Shown: positions 39,481-50,440, counted from the first letter of the stretch. The stretch is DNA of 64,000 bases from Pinibacter aurantiacus (GCF_019130065.1 NZ_JAHSPG010000001.1:186001-250000); one strand, 5' to 3'. Made by a program: numbers and translations. Notes: generated by a model not told the origin, from the sequence alone.

Positions 39481-41922
39481 CTAATTCTTCCACTTGTCCT
39501 CCAGCATCTTAATATAATATCCACCTACCACGCTCCTCGCCTGGAAACCAACCTGCTTTCCATTGGTGGTTTCGTGCCAGTCGCTCAATGGAACTCTTGT
39601 AGGCGTCTCCTCAGCGTATTTCAAAAGAGGCTTTACAAATGCCTGGAAATCATTTTGGTTGTCGGCGAGTGTTGCTGTCCACATGATCCAGTCAGACTTT
39701 GTGTAAGACTTCCTGCTATCTAACGGCAATCCATATACGTTTTGCTTGGTAAGATAATATTTCACTTCTTTGGCATACACATCTTTAGAGAACAAATTAA
39801 GCCCAAGCAGTTTGTCCCAAACAAGATTGTATTTCTGGCTCCATGTATTTTTCCCGTCAAATGTCAATGCATAGTGGTCGCCGTCTGCCGCCATGGTGGC
39901 CCATTTTGCAGCCATTTCGCTTGCGGATTTTCTGTAGGCTTCTGCTGTTTCTTTTTCACCCAATTGATCAGCCAATTTTGCGTAAGCGCCCAATGCCACG
40001 ATTGCTTTCACAGATAGGTTTGCGTTGCGTGCAAGGTGTCCGGCGAAGTCGTCTGTACACAATTGGTTTGCAGGATCGAAGCCTGCTTTTTGCAGGTAAC
40101 CGGCCCAAACTGACAATGTTTTCCAGTGTTTGCGTGCATACTCTGCATTGCCTTCTGCCTTCGCTATAGCCGCAGCACAAATGATCATGTTGCCGGACTC
40201 TTCTACTGGCATGTCTTCACCGTAAGTTTGTCCGTTTGCCAAAGGATATGTTCCCAAATCGTGTGCAGCAAAGGGTTTCGTCCATTTGCCGCTTTCACTG
40301 TAATAGAAAATACCGGTCATCATTCCTTTCAGCAGATCGGGATTGTAATAAAGATACAATGGTGCTGAAGGATAAGTAATATCTACGGTGTTGATAGACC
40401 CATTGCTGAAATTTTCTTTCGATAAGAAAAGAAGATCACCCTGAGGACTCTTCACCAGTTTGTGTGCAGAGATGCTTTGTCTGTATGCCAACACGCAAAG
40501 TTGTGCGTAATCTTCTCCGCCGGATTTAACTGCATTGTTGTACAGTTCATTATCAAACGTGTTGCATGATGCGATCACTGATTTGTATGAGTTCAATGCA
40601 TCAGCAAGCTCAGACTCAATGTTGCCGCCATTTTCTTTCCACCATGGCAATAAATTTTTACCAAAATATTGAACGGGATTGATGTCATCATACCCGAGCA
40701 TTATGAATTGCTCTGCTGCATCGCTTCCTACTTTACCAAAAGGAACAACTGTTGCCAATGTCAAATGTTTGTCCGCAGATGTTTTTGCAGTCGTGCCTCT
40801 TTTAAAGGCGGCCAATGCGTCTTGCGGCGTTGCTATAAACTGCGTTGCCTTAGAACTTTTTGGCGCAGCTACATATAAGTAACCCCAATCGATGCGAACG
40901 TCATCACCTTTCTTTTGCAGTATTGGTTGTGCAACGGTTCCTGCTTTTAATATTGACAAATCGCCTGTTGAGTAGGCATTTGCCGTTACCTGCTGGGTTG
41001 CTTCATTTACTGCGAGGTCGGAAGATGTGCCCAGATACACATTTACATCATGTTGTTTCCCATCTGCTGAAGCTACTTTTGCAGTAATGTAAGAAACTGG
41101 ACGTGCCAGCATTTTAAGGTTGTTCATCAACAGCGGACTGGTGAATGTAACATCCAGCTTAACGGCACCACACATAAAACTGTATGCAGTTTGCGTAGCA
41201 CTTATGTTAACATCCAGTTGCTTCGCATCCAAAAGTGTAGAGCCTTCTGTTGTTTGTTCCATTACGATGCCTGCGTCCAGATACGCGCCACCAGCGGTGT
41301 TTGCGCAATGTATAGCCAATACGTTGTTGCCTGATTTAAATGCAGATAAATCAATAGGAATGTAAATGAATTTGTGAACCCAACCTTCTTTGGTATATAT
41401 TTTCTTACCATTCAGGTACACCTCTACATTATCATCATGGTTTAATTTAAGGTAAACTTTTCCTGTGGGCAGATTTGAAACATTGAAAGATCTTCTTACC
41501 CAAAGGTCTTTGCTCTTCCACGTGGTAGCGCCTTTTGCATCTGTGTTGTCGCTGAAAGGCGCATTGCCTGTTTGCCATGCTTTATCGTTGAATGCAGCGT
41601 TCATCCAATCGCCGCCGGGGTTTGTTTCTGTATACTGGATTGAGTAGTTTTTTTCATCCGATGCAGGCAAAATGGTTTTATAGCTCTTTTCATCCATGCC
41701 CATGAAGCGGTAGATCTTGTTATCCACTTTTACCAAACCCACAAGAGACTGATCCGCACCTGTCCAGTGTTTTGTGGTTGATGCATTTAATTGATCCGTA
41801 AATGACCAAACGCTGAAGTAAGTATCATGCGTAATCAAAGGATAAGCGGGCGCCTTGTGAAGCTGCGCTATCGATTGCACACCGAATCCTAATACACTTG
41901 CTGCAAGAAGTAATCTCTTCAT
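39481..41922 (-). CDS. Secreted DUF4965/DUF1793 (glutaminase-A-like) protein with a GH2-like sugar-binding insert
   Basis: I place the start at the ATG at 41922, where MKRLLLAASVLGFGVQSIAQ is a signal peptide; an upstream in-frame ATG at 41955 adds 11 residues. The protein is 813 residues. It starts like DUF4964 ('PAYPLITHDTYFSVWSFTDQ', 'LNASTTKHWTGADQSLVGLV'), has an inserted jelly-roll ('WVRRSFNVSNLPTGKVYLKL', 'NHDDNVEVYLNGKKIY'), then DUF5127, DUF4965 and a six-hairpin C-terminal domain ('AYARKHWKTLSVWAGYLQKAG'). The fungal relative is called glutaminase A, but this group may act on glycans; function not established. It lies upstream of the mannan sigma gene, same strand, 557 bases away. 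The stop lies in a repeat arm. Confidence 0.85.
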   Translation of the reverse strand: MKRLLLAASVLGFGVQSIAQLHKAPAYPLITHDTYFSVWSFTDQLNASTTKHWTGADQSLVGLVKVDNKIYRFMGMDEKSYKTILPASDEKNYSIQYTETNPGGDWMNAAFNDKAWQTGNAPFSDNTDAKGATTWKSKDLWVRRSFNVSNLPTGKVYLKLNHDDNVEVYLNGKKIYTKEGWVHKFIYIPIDLSAFKSGNNVLAIHCANTAGGAYLDAGIVMEQTTEGSTLLDAKQLDVNISATQTAYSFMCGAVKLDVTFTSPLLMNNLKMLARPVSYITAKVASADGKQHDVNVYLGTSSDLAVNEATQQVTANAYSTGDLSILKAGTVAQPILQKKGDDVRIDWGYLYVAAPKSSKATQFIATPQDALAAFKRGTTAKTSADKHLTLATVVPFGKVGSDAAEQFIMLGYDDINPVQYFGKNLLPWWKENGGNIESELADALNSYKSVIASCNTFDNELYNNAVKSGGEDYAQLCVLAYRQSISAHKLVKSPQGDLLFLSKENFSNGSINTVDITYPSAPLYLYYNPDLLKGMMTGIFYYSESGKWTKPFAAHDLGTYPLANGQTYGEDMPVEESGNMIICAAAIAKAEGNAEYARKHWKTLSVWAGYLQKAGFDPANQLCTDDFAGHLARNANLSVKAIVALGAYAKLADQLGEKETAEAYRKSASEMAAKWATMAADGDHYALTFDGKNTWSQKYNLVWDKLLGLNLFSKDVYAKEVKYYLTKQNVYGLPLDSRKSYTKSDWIMWTATLADNQNDFQAFVKPLLKYAEETPTRVPLSDWHETTNGKQVGFQARSVVGGYYIKMLEDKWKN

Positions 41923-42337
41923 AATGTAAGCGATCTTTTTATGTTTTATAATCAAAAGGATGTTTTAAGGTACTTTACAAAGTGCTTAAAGACAATTACC
42001 CAACTTTTTTAATACTGTAATTTATCAAAATAAGCACGGGTTTCCACAGACTATATCTAAAAATTTCGTTTGGGTACTAGACAGCATTCGTTTTTATTTT
42101 CTTAAAACTGATTTCGCTTTAATAAACGTCACCGTAGATTCAAGTCCCGATCGCTGCCATTTTTTTTCCTGTAATAAAATCCATAAATTTATCACCTCTT
42201 ATGCTTAATGTTCTGCAAATACAAAACATTTATTACGAACATCATTTTGGATTCCTTCCCGAAATGTAGCACCGGCTTAGCGTCCGGCGATTTTTCGTAC
42301 GCAGAACTTCCCTGATATTTTCCATTTAATAAATTTT
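41923..42337. other. Divergent promoter region without a recognised feature
   Basis: AT-rich gap between the divergent DUF4965 and arginine-deiminase-like genes. I found no repeat of the families seen elsewhere, no terminator and no strong -33/-7 pair. Confidence 0.6.
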
Positions 42338-43767
42338 ATGGCAACAAACACAAACGCATTGATGGTTTCATCAGAAATCGGCACATTGAAAAGATTACTC
42401 GTTCATAGTCCGGATAGCGGCCTGGGAAAAGTGGTTCCCAGCAAGGCGCAGGACTGGCTTTTTGAAGACATCGTTCACCTTGATACCATTCGCAGAAAAG
42501 AGTACGATTACTACACCAAAATTCTTTTATACTTTCTTGATCCCGGCAAAATAAAAGGCAATCTGCACACGATTGATAATACCAAACGGGATTTTTATAA
42601 ACCAGACCATGAATCCTTTTTTAAGTCAGATAAGGTAATTGAGCTGCAATGGCTATTGGGAGAAATACTGGAAGAACATGATATTAAATTAAAGCTGATC
42701 GCTTCTGTTTGTGCAATTGAAAATTGTCCGCATGCCACAGAAATGGAGCTGACAAAGTTTTCCGGCCCACAACTTGCGAAAGTTTTTATTACCGGAAGTC
42801 TTAATGAGGACCATATGATCTTCCCTCCTATTCCTAACTTTATTTTTACAAGGGATATCGGCATCATCATTAACGATCACGTGTTGCTAAACAAACCCGC
42901 GAAGAAAGCGAGGACGAGAGAGTCTCTTCTTGCAAAATACATTTTCTTTTATCATCCTTATTTTAAAGATTATCATGATAAAGTGATTGAAATACCAGAC
43001 ACCACGCACCACTTTCTTTTGCCAAAAGGCGATGAGAAAAAAGTAACGCTTGAAGGTGGTGATGTAATGGTGGTTTCAAAAGATCACGTACTCATCGGTG
43101 TAAGCGAGCGCACTAGCATGGAAGCGGCGCACCGCGTAACGAATATCCTGTTTGAAAAGAATATTGTGAAGAAAGTAAGCATTGTAAAAATTCCGAAGAA
43201 GAGAGATTACATGCACATTGACACGGTGTTTACGCAGGTGAAAAGAAACATGTGGGTGATGCTCGGCAGCTTTTCACGCAAGGCTATTAAGATGGAAGAT
43301 GCAGACGCAGTTCAACGCATCCTGGAGGGTCATAAAAAAGAGGATAGCTTAAAGATCATACAGTTTAAAAAGAAGGATATCGAGAATCCGAAATTCTTTA
43401 GCAACCTGGAAGATCTTTTAATTGATATCAGTGAAAATGATTTGAAGTGCGAGGAAAAAGTAAAATTCGTTTACTCGGGTAACAATCAATTTCCTTTTGA
43501 TACGCGTGAACAGTGGACGGACTCTTGTAACCTGCTGGCACTAAAAGAAGGGGTTGTGTTGGGCTACGATAGAAATGATAAAACCGTGGAAGCATTTAAG
43601 GAAGAGGGCTTCAACATCATCCACGCAAAAGAACTGATCGAGAAATTTGAGAACGACGAGATCTCTCCCGCTAAACTAAAAGACACTTTGATCCTCATGC
43701 CATCTGCTGAGCTATCCCGCGCCCGCGGCGGCTTTCATTGTATGAGTATGCCGCTGCTGAGGGAGGA

Positions 43768-43780
<13 letters not shown>
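42338..43780 (+). CDS. Arginine-deiminase-fold enzyme, enlarged
   Basis: Guanidine-modifying superfamily enzyme, probably releasing ammonia and citrulline from arginine or a related guanidine compound. It has 480 residues, against about 405-420 for usual ArcA. Active-site motifs: FTRD (170-173), EGGD (239-242), 'GVSERTS' (254-260), HIDT (293-296) and the nucleophile Cys468 in 'ARGGFHCMSMPL'. Extra sequence lies at about 55-110 and 330-400. No arcB, arcC or antiporter gene is nearby, so an energy-yielding ADI pathway is not supported here. The last residues (VES) and stop TGA are encoded by a TTGAGAG repeat arm. Confidence 0.85.
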
Positions 43781-44267
<487 letters not shown>

Positions 44268-44282
44268 GATAAAATATTTTGT

Positions 44283-44360
44283 TAGTTGAGAGTTGAGAAT
44301 GGAGAGTTGAGAGTTATTAGCAACCAACTCTCAACTCTCCATTCTCAACTCTCAACTAAT
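44283..44360. repeat. Inverted GTTGAGAGTTGAGAATGG element, second copy of the TTGAGAG family
   Basis: Left arm AGTTGAGAGTTGAGAATGGA plus GAGTTGAGAG, right arm CTCAACTCTCCATTCTCAAC plus TCTCAACT, with a short loop of about 15 bases. A long stem-loop between the MFS stop codon and the YCII start. Confidence 0.85.
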
Positions 44361-45724
44361 TACAAATCGGTAATCGGTTTATACTTCGGCACCAGCGCTT
44401 TCATGATGAACCATGCAAGCAAATATGCTATGGCGCAGAATGAGAACATGATGGTGTAGCCTGTTTGTATGTGACCCAGTTTTTCGTAATGATCGAATAA
44501 TGCACCGCCAACTTTTGTTACCAGTACACCACCCAATCCACCGGCCATACCGCCGATACCCGTTACAGAACCAACTGCCTTTTTAGGGAACATGTCTGAT
44601 ACTGTTGTAAAAATATTTGCAGACCACGCCTGGTGCGCAGACGCTCCAACGCCAATTAATAAAATGGGCATCCAATAACTTATTTCTCCCAATGTTTGTG
44701 CCATCAGCACCACTAACGGAAACAATGCAATGATGAACATTGCTTTCATGCGGCCGTCATATGCCTCGTAGCCTTTTTTGATGAAGTACATAGGGAACCA
44801 GCCACCGGCAATGCTTCCTATCATTGTCATGCTGTACAACACAAACAACGGCAAAGCAATTTCCGTTTTCGTCATCCCATACTGCGCCTTTAAATATGCT
44901 GGCAACCAGAAAAGGAAGAACCACCAAACACCGTCTGTTAAAAACTTACCGACAGCAAAGGCCCAGGTTTGATTGTAGCCAAGCAGTTTGAACCAGGAAA
45001 TTTTCTGTTTTACATTTTCCTGCGGAACGGTTTCTACAACTTTATCGCTATTGATGTATTCCAACTCTTCAGCGGTGAGACGTTTTTGTTTTTCGGGTCT
45101 TTCATAAAAAGCAAACCAGAAGAGAAGCCACAGGAAACCAATGGCTCCAATAATGATGAAGGCCGTTTCCCATCCCCAGTTTGTTGCGATCCATGGAACA
45201 GTAAGTGGCGCGAGGATTGCACCAACGTTTGATCCGGAGTTGAAAATACCGGTTGCGAGTGATCGTTCTTTTTTAGGAAAATATTCCGCTGTGGCTTTGA
45301 TGGCAGCAGGAAAGTTTCCGGCTTCGCCAAAACCCAATACAGCGCGGGATACCATGAATCCTGCAATAGAAACAGGAACCGCTCCCAGGCCAATTAATGT
45401 AAACAGGCTTGAAGTGGCGTGGCCTATTCTGATTGCTTCAGCATGCATGATCGCGCCTATTGACCAAATGATCAATGCCCATGCATATCCCCATTTGGTG
45501 CCGAGCTTGTCGATGATGCGACCTGCAAACAACATTGATATCGCATACACAAACTGAAAGACGGAAGCAATGTTGGCGTAATCCGTATTGCTCCAGCCAA
45601 ACTGCTCTGCTAGTGTTGGCTGTAAAAGACTTAAAACCTGTCGGTCGAGATAGTTAACTGTAGTGGCAAAAAAAAGCAGTGAACATATCGTCCAGCGATA
45701 CTTTCCAATCGTTTGTTGATTCAT
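44360..45724 (-). CDS. MFS transporter, ExuT/hexuronate-like
   Basis: A 454-residue inner-membrane carrier with 12 predicted segments. The start 'YRWTICSLLFFATTVNYLDRQVLSLL' and 'FAGRIIDKLGTKWGYAWALI' (the loop 2-3 motif) are typical of the anion:cation symporter group that includes hexuronate and tartrate carriers. 'RAVLGFGEAGNFPAAIKATA' is the group's loop 4-5 signature. With the KduD-like and UxaC genes upstream on the same strand it would bring in glucuronate or galacturonate. The gap to the KduD-like gene is 234 bases and contains repeat elements, so the operon may be interrupted. Confidence 0.9.
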   Translation of the reverse strand: MNQQTIGKYRWTICSLLFFATTVNYLDRQVLSLLQPTLAEQFGWSNTDYANIASVFQFVYAISMLFAGRIIDKLGTKWGYAWALIIWSIGAIMHAEAIRIGHATSSLFTLIGLGAVPVSIAGFMVSRAVLGFGEAGNFPAAIKATAEYFPKKERSLATGIFNSGSNVGAILAPLTVPWIATNWGWETAFIIIGAIGFLWLLFWFAFYERPEKQKRLTAEELEYINSDKVVETVPQENVKQKISWFKLLGYNQTWAFAVGKFLTDGVWWFFLFWLPAYLKAQYGMTKTEIALPLFVLYSMTMIGSIAGGWFPMYFIKKGYEAYDGRMKAMFIIALFPLVVLMAQTLGEISYWMPILLIGVGASAHQAWSANIFTTVSDMFPKKAVGSVTGIGGMAGGLGGVLVTKVGGALFDHYEKLGHIQTGYTIMFSFCAIAYLLAWFIMKALVPKYKPITDL

Positions 45725-45808
45725 TCGTAAGTATTAGTTTCTAAAATACATTTCCAAATTAGTGTTAATAGTGGGAAACGTTTGGCGGTCATCGTTTCTG
45801 TGTCATAA

Positions 45809-45868
45809 GGCTTCGACAAGCTCAGCCTGACACTCCAATCGTGTTGTCAGGCTGAGTTTGTCGAAGCC
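45809..45868. repeat. GGCTTCGACAAGCTCAGCCTGACA hairpin, copy 2
   Basis: Same sequence as 13560-13619, with arms at 45809-45832 and 45845-45868 and one mismatch near the loop. A single right-hand AAATTTTC arm follows at 45918-45961 and contains the stop codon of the KduD-like gene. Confidence 0.85.
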
Positions 45869-45958
45869 CGTCCGAGCCGGATTTATTCCGGGCGGGCCTT
45901 CCCGCCAACCAAACATCATTTTCAAATTTTCAAATTTTCAAATCATCACATTTTCAAA

Positions 45959-46729
45959 TTATCTCCCCATCCATCCGCCATCCACAGTAAGGATAGTTCC
46001 GTGTACATATTTCGCAGCATCTGATGCAAGGAAAACAACGGCGCCTTTGAAATCTTCCGCTTCACCCCAGCGGCCCGCAGGAATGCGGTCCAGTATGGAT
46101 TTGCTTCTGTCAGGATCATTTCTTAACGCTTCTGTATTATCTGTTGAAATATAACCAGGCGCAATACCATTTACGTTGATGCCTTTTGAAGCCCACTCAT
46201 TCGACATACCGCGAACCAATGCTGCGATACCGCTTTTGCTGGCTGCATATCCTGGCACATTGATACCTCCCTGGAAGCTTAATAATGAGCAAGTGAAAAT
46301 GATTTTACCACTTCCTCTTTGCAACATATGATTACCTATCTCACGCGAAAGGATGAACGGTGCATCAAGATTTACGGCCATCACTTTGTCCCAATATTCA
46401 TCAGGATGTTCTGCGAATGGTTTGCGCATAATGATGCCTGCATTGTTTACAAGAATATCAATTTGTGGGTTCTCCGCAAGCGCCTGCTTGATGAAAGCAT
46501 ACACTTGAGTTCTGTCTGAAAGATCCGCCTGATATGCTTTATACTTTCTTCCCAGAGCAGTTATCTCTTTTTCAACATCGCTGCCTGGTTCTGTTTTGCT
46601 GCTGGCAACACCAATAATATCGGCACCGGCTTCTGCCAGTCCAAGCGCCATGCCTTTACCAATTCCTTTGTTAAAACCTGTTACCAGTGCGGTTTTTCCT
46701 TCGAGGCTAAATTTCTGTATAATGCTCAT
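45959..46729 (-). CDS. SDR-family oxidoreductase, KduD-like
   Basis: A 256-residue cytoplasmic NAD(P)-dependent dehydrogenase. I choose the ATG at 46729 (MSIIQKFSLEGKTALVTG); the longer frame from 46801 adds repeat-derived sequence. Motifs: TGFNKGIGKG (Rossmann glycine motif), NNAG, Ser and YAASK catalytic residues ('CSLLSFQGGINVPGYAASKSG'), and 'VNGIAPGYISTDNTEALRND', typical of 2-deoxy-D-gluconate 3-dehydrogenase/KduD. It lies between a hexuronate-type carrier and UxaC, so it may reduce a uronate-derived ketose. The substrate could be 5-keto-4-deoxyuronate or fructuronate/tagaturonate. The stop is in a repeat arm. Confidence 0.9.
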   Translation of the reverse strand: MSIIQKFSLEGKTALVTGFNKGIGKGMALGLAEAGADIIGVASSKTEPGSDVEKEITALGRKYKAYQADLSDRTQVYAFIKQALAENPQIDILVNNAGIIMRKPFAEHPDEYWDKVMAVNLDAPFILSREIGNHMLQRGSGKIIFTCSLLSFQGGINVPGYAASKSGIAALVRGMSNEWASKGINVNGIAPGYISTDNTEALRNDPDRSKSILDRIPAGRWGEAEDFKGAVVFLASDAAKYVHGTILTVDGGWMGR

Positions 46730-46749
46730 GTTAGTTATTTTATTTTTTA

Positions 46750-46850
46750 TGCTAAACGTTAAACGCCTAACGCTTAACGCTGATTGCTGATAGTTATACA
46801 CTTCGCACTAAACGCTGCGTTAAGCGTTAGGCGTTGAGCGTTATGCATTA
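46750..46850. repeat. Inverted AAACGCCTAACGCTTAACGC element, copy 2
   Basis: Left arm GCTAAACGTTAAACGCCTAA plus CGCTTAACGC, right arm GCGTTAAGCGTTAGGCGTTG plus AGCGTTATGC. It fills the gap between uxaC and the KduD-like gene. The uxaC stop is at its end. Confidence 0.85.
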
Positions 46851-48260
46851 CCCCAGGTGACTCCACCCAAAATACTCCTTCGTATTATTGTAGCAAATAT
46901 CCTGTACCATCTTTCCTATCCATGCAATATCGTTTGGCAATTCGCCATTTTCAATTTCATCACCCAAAAGATTACAAAGAATTCTCCGAAAATACTCATG
47001 TCTCGGAAACGAAAGAAAACTTCTCGAATCAGTAAGCATCCCTACAAAACGGCTGAGCAGTCCCATGTTTGACAAGGTGTTCAATTGTTTTGTCATGCCA
47101 TCTTTCTGATCGAGGAACCACCAACCTGAACCCCACTGCACTTTTCCTGCGACGGTGCCGTCGTTGAAGTTTCCGATCATTGTCGCAAACAATTCATTGT
47201 CGGCAGGATTTAAATTATATAGAATTGTTTTCGCCAGCTTATTCTTGTTGTCAAGCGTATCGAGAAATTTAGACAACGTGCGCCCCTGCGGGAAATCGCC
47301 GATTGAGTCCCAGCCCGTATCTGCACCCAGGTCGCGCAGCCTTCTCGTGTTGTTGTTGCGCAATGCGCCAACGTGATATTGCTGCACCCAACCCTTTTCC
47401 CAATCCCACTCTGCAAAAGTCACCAGCATGGCAGATTTGAATTTTCTGATTTCTTCAGCATCCGCCTTTTTGCCACCGCGAACTTTTGTAAAAATATTTT
47501 TGATCTCTGCTTCTGTGTAATCATCTGCAAACAAATGTTCAAGACCATGATCTGAAACTGTACAACCATTTGCAGCAAAAAAATCGTGGCGCTTTTTCAA
47601 CGCGTTGAGATAATCCTCATAAGATGAAATGGAAACGTCTGCTGCTTTTTCCAACCTGCCCATGTAATTATTAAATGCAGCAGGATTGTCAATATTCATC
47701 GCAACATCCGGTCTGAAGGCGGGCCTCACTTCCACTGCACCATTTTCATCTCTTAGTTGTTTGTGAAAGAACAAATCATCTACCGGATCGTCTGTGGTAC
47801 AAACCAATTGCACGTTTGCTTTTTTCAATAACCCGCGAACCGAGTAATCTGGTGTTTGTAATTTCTCCGAACAAATATTATAAATGCTTTTTGCTGTTTC
47901 CGGTTTTAAAACATCGTGCACGTCAAAATAGCGCTGCAGTTCCAAATGGGTCCAGTGATACAAAGGGTTGCGCATGGTGTAAGGAACTGTTGCCGCCCAT
48001 TGTTCAAACTTTTCCCAGTCGCTTGCACCACCTGTGCAATAATGCTCATCCACACCATTTGCACGCAAGGCTCTCCATTTGTAATGGTCGCCGTACAACC
48101 AGGCCTGTGTTATATTTTCAAAGGTTTTGTTTTCAGCGATCTGTTGCTGAGGCAAATGATTATGATAGTCGATGATGGGCATTTGCTTCGCGTATTCGTG
48201 ATATAGCCGCTGAGCAGTTGCCGTATGTAGCAGAAAATTTTCGTCGAGAAACTTTTTCAT
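46848..48260 (-). CDS. uxaC: Glucuronate (uronate) isomerase
   Basis: Converts D-glucuronate to D-fructuronate and D-galacturonate to D-tagaturonate in the cytoplasm. It has 470 residues, normal length. The amidohydrolase-type metal motif 'PIIDYHNHLP' is at 28-37. 'RNPLYHWTHLELQRYFDV' (97-114), 'CTTDDPVDDLFFHKQL' and 'GSGWWFLDQKDGMTKQLNTL' followed by 'FVGMLTDSRSFLSFPRHEYFRRI' are all typical of UxaC. The C-terminus 'ICYNNTKEYFGW' is canonical. First gene of the uronate cluster. No mannonate dehydratase or KDG kinase/aldolase gene is present in the window. Confidence 0.96.
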   Translation of the reverse strand: MKKFLDENFLLHTATAQRLYHEYAKQMPIIDYHNHLPQQQIAENKTFENITQAWLYGDHYKWRALRANGVDEHYCTGGASDWEKFEQWAATVPYTMRNPLYHWTHLELQRYFDVHDVLKPETAKSIYNICSEKLQTPDYSVRGLLKKANVQLVCTTDDPVDDLFFHKQLRDENGAVEVRPAFRPDVAMNIDNPAAFNNYMGRLEKAADVSISSYEDYLNALKKRHDFFAANGCTVSDHGLEHLFADDYTEAEIKNIFTKVRGGKKADAEEIRKFKSAMLVTFAEWDWEKGWVQQYHVGALRNNNTRRLRDLGADTGWDSIGDFPQGRTLSKFLDTLDNKNKLAKTILYNLNPADNELFATMIGNFNDGTVAGKVQWGSGWWFLDQKDGMTKQLNTLSNMGLLSRFVGMLTDSRSFLSFPRHEYFRRILCNLLGDEIENGELPNDIAWIGKMVQDICYNNTKEYFGWSHLG

Positions 48261-48599
48261 AAAGCTTTTTTTTGGGCTTAACGCTTAAGGCCTAACGCCC
48301 AACGCATGGTGCAACATTCTGCGTTCCGCGTTGGGCATTTAGCGTTCAGCACTTAGCATTCTGCGAGTTTACACAATATATTGTTTATTACATGAGTCTT
48401 TGATCAAAATTAATTCCGAAACAATAGTTCTGTTGTTGCATGCATCAAAAAAGAAAGCTGCTTTGCAAAGAATGTCTTTGCAAAGCAGCTTCTCATGTTA
48501 TCGATTGGTCGAACCAATTTTAAGTTTGTTGGGCGAATTCAATTCGTGAATGCGAGGGCGAATTCGCTTTATGAATAACAGGGCGAATGCGATTCGCCC
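48261..48599. repeat. Gap with AACGC element copy 3, mqo terminator and GGGCGAAT palindromes
   Basis: 48273-48362 is a third GCTTAACGC/GCGTTGGGC inverted element. 48444-48491 is a strong terminator. 48528-48599 contains imperfect and perfect GGGCGAATTC/GGGCGAATGC units, the last (48581-48599) being the GGGCGAATGCGATTCGCCC palindrome that runs into the mqo stop codon. Confidence 0.8.
48444..48491 (-). terminator. Terminator downstream of mqo
   Basis: A 16-bp stem, AAGCTGCTTTGCAAAG (48455-48470) with its complement (48476-48491), has a five-base loop. On the minus strand it is followed by TTCTTTTTTG. Confidence 0.8.
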
Positions 48600-50114
48600 C
48601 TACGCCAATACCGGTTGGGCTTGCTTCAAACCAAGCAACTCACTGGTTCTTTCACGTGTTTGCAAGGCAAGTTCCTTGTTTTTACTTAAAGGAATTCCAT
48701 AAGACGGAATCATTTCTCTCAATTTTACACTCCAGTCACCGGCTACTTCATTCTTGAAGCAACGTTCGATCAAACTGAGCATGATGGAAACCGCAGTAGA
48801 CGCTCCCGGAGATGCTCCCAACAAGGCCGCGATGCTTCCGTCGGCCGCACTTACTACTTCTGTTCCAAATTCCAACACACCACCTTCTTTTGGATCTTTT
48901 TTTATCACCTGTACACGCTGACCCGCAATTTCAAGTTCCCAATCTTCCATTTTTGCTTCCGGAAAATATTCTTTTAATGCGTCCAGTCTGTCTTCGGGAG
49001 ATTGACGAACCTGCTCTATCAAATATTTTGTGAGTGGCATATTGTGGAAACCCGCAGCGAGCATCGGGCGGATATTATTTACTTTAATAGATAATGGCAG
49101 GTCGAGGTAAGAACCATTCTTCAGAAACTTCGTAGAAAAACCTGCGTATGGCCCAAAGAGCAACGCTTTTTTCCCATCGATCATTCTTGTATCAAGATGC
49201 GGAACAGACATAGGAGGCGCACCAACCGAAGCCTTTCCGTAAACTTTTTCGTTGTGTTTTTCAATAATGTCAGGATTGGTACATTTCAACCACTGGCCGC
49301 TTACCGGGAAACCGCCGAAGCCTTTTCCTTCCGGTATGTCAGATTTTTCCAGCAATGGCAGGGAGCCTCCACCCGCGCCGATGAACACAAATTTTGCTTT
49401 GATATCCCTTTTGCGTTTCGTTGTCATGTTCTTCACAGTGATGTCCCATCTTTTGCCATCTTTCGTTCTTTCCAGGTCTTTCACATCATGGTTAAGATGA
49501 AAATGTACACCAGGCTGCTGTTTCAGGTAATCAAACATGCTTTTGGTCAAAGCGCCAAAATTCACGTCTGTACCAATATCCATACGCGTTGCCGCTACCT
49601 GGTCGCCTTCGTTACGGCCATCCATAATTAGCGGAACCCATTTTCTAATTTCATTATTGTTTTCAGAATATTGCATTCCTTCAAACAAATGATTCTTCGT
49701 TAACGCTTCGTAACGCGTTTTCAAATAAGAAACATTTTTTTCGCCCCACACAAAACTCATGTGAGGAATGCTTCTGATAAATGTATTAGGATGCTTTACA
49801 ATATTATGCTGAACAAGGTAGGCCCAAAACTCTTTTGACACTTCAAAGGATTCTGCGATCTTAACAGCTTTTGAAATTTCAACAGAACCGTCTTCTTTTT
49901 CCGGAGTATAATTTAATTCGCAGAAGGCGGAGTGACCTGTACCGGCATTGTTCCATGCGTCGGAGCTTTCTGCAGCGGCCACATCCAGGCGTTCAAAAAT
50001 TTCGATCGTTAAATTTGGCTGTAATTCTTTAAGCAAAGTTCCAAGTGTTGCACTCATTATACCTGCCCCAATTAAAACCACATCTGCTTCCTGTAAGTAT
50101 TTGTCTTTACCCAT
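48600..50114 (-). CDS. mqo: Malate:quinone oxidoreductase
   Basis: Membrane-associated FAD enzyme oxidising malate to oxaloacetate and passing electrons to quinone. I choose the ATG at 50114 ([18 protein letters not shown]); an upstream TTG at 50135 would add seven residues but is less likely, since GAAAGGAAACC lies just before the ATG. The protein is 504 residues. The FAD motif [10 protein letters not shown], then '[20 protein letters not shown]', '[20 protein letters not shown]' and '[20 protein letters not shown]' are the MQO landmarks. The stop codon TAG overlaps the last base of a GGGCGAATGCGATTCGCCC palindrome. Confidence 0.95.
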   Translation of the reverse strand: MGKDKYLQEADVVLIGAGIMSATLGTLLKELQPNLTIEIFERLDVAAAESSDAWNNAGTGHSAFCELNYTPEKEDGSVEISKAVKIAESFEVSKEFWAYLVQHNIVKHPNTFIRSIPHMSFVWGEKNVSYLKTRYEALTKNHLFEGMQYSENNNEIRKWVPLIMDGRNEGDQVAATRMDIGTDVNFGALTKSMFDYLKQQPGVHFHLNHDVKDLERTKDGKRWDITVKNMTTKRKRDIKAKFVFIGAGGGSLPLLEKSDIPEGKGFGGFPVSGQWLKCTNPDIIEKHNEKVYGKASVGAPPMSVPHLDTRMIDGKKALLFGPYAGFSTKFLKNGSYLDLPLSIKVNNIRPMLAAGFHNMPLTKYLIEQVRQSPEDRLDALKEYFPEAKMEDWELEIAGQRVQVIKKDPKEGGVLEFGTEVVSAADGSIAALLGASPGASTAVSIMLSLIERCFKNEVAGDWSVKLREMIPSYGIPLSKNKELALQTRERTSELLGLKQAQPVLA

Positions 50115-50440
50115 TGGTTTCCTTTCAGGCCGCAAAATTCTATCAAAATCATTTAATCTGGATATTTTTTTTAATTAATTTCTTACGATAACAGTAAAAT
50201 TCACATTCGGAAATACTCAAACACCTTTTATTTATACATATAGAAATGAAAACCATTTATGAAACAGGTGAAATTCAAAGTTTAACGGGCAGATATTTAC
50301 AGGTGTTTTGCGGCGAAGAGAAACTGAATCATTGAATTATTGAATCATCGAATTATTGATGGAAGACTCCGGGAACGATTGCGTAAATGCACATGGCGTT
50401 CCTTGTCTTAGCTACTTTCAACCTGTTGCTAGATTTTTTC

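Noticed and set aside
42201-42269. 22-codon leader peptide before the arginine-deiminase-like gene
   Set aside because: No arginine codon run, no attenuator hairpin and no promoter support; probably chance.
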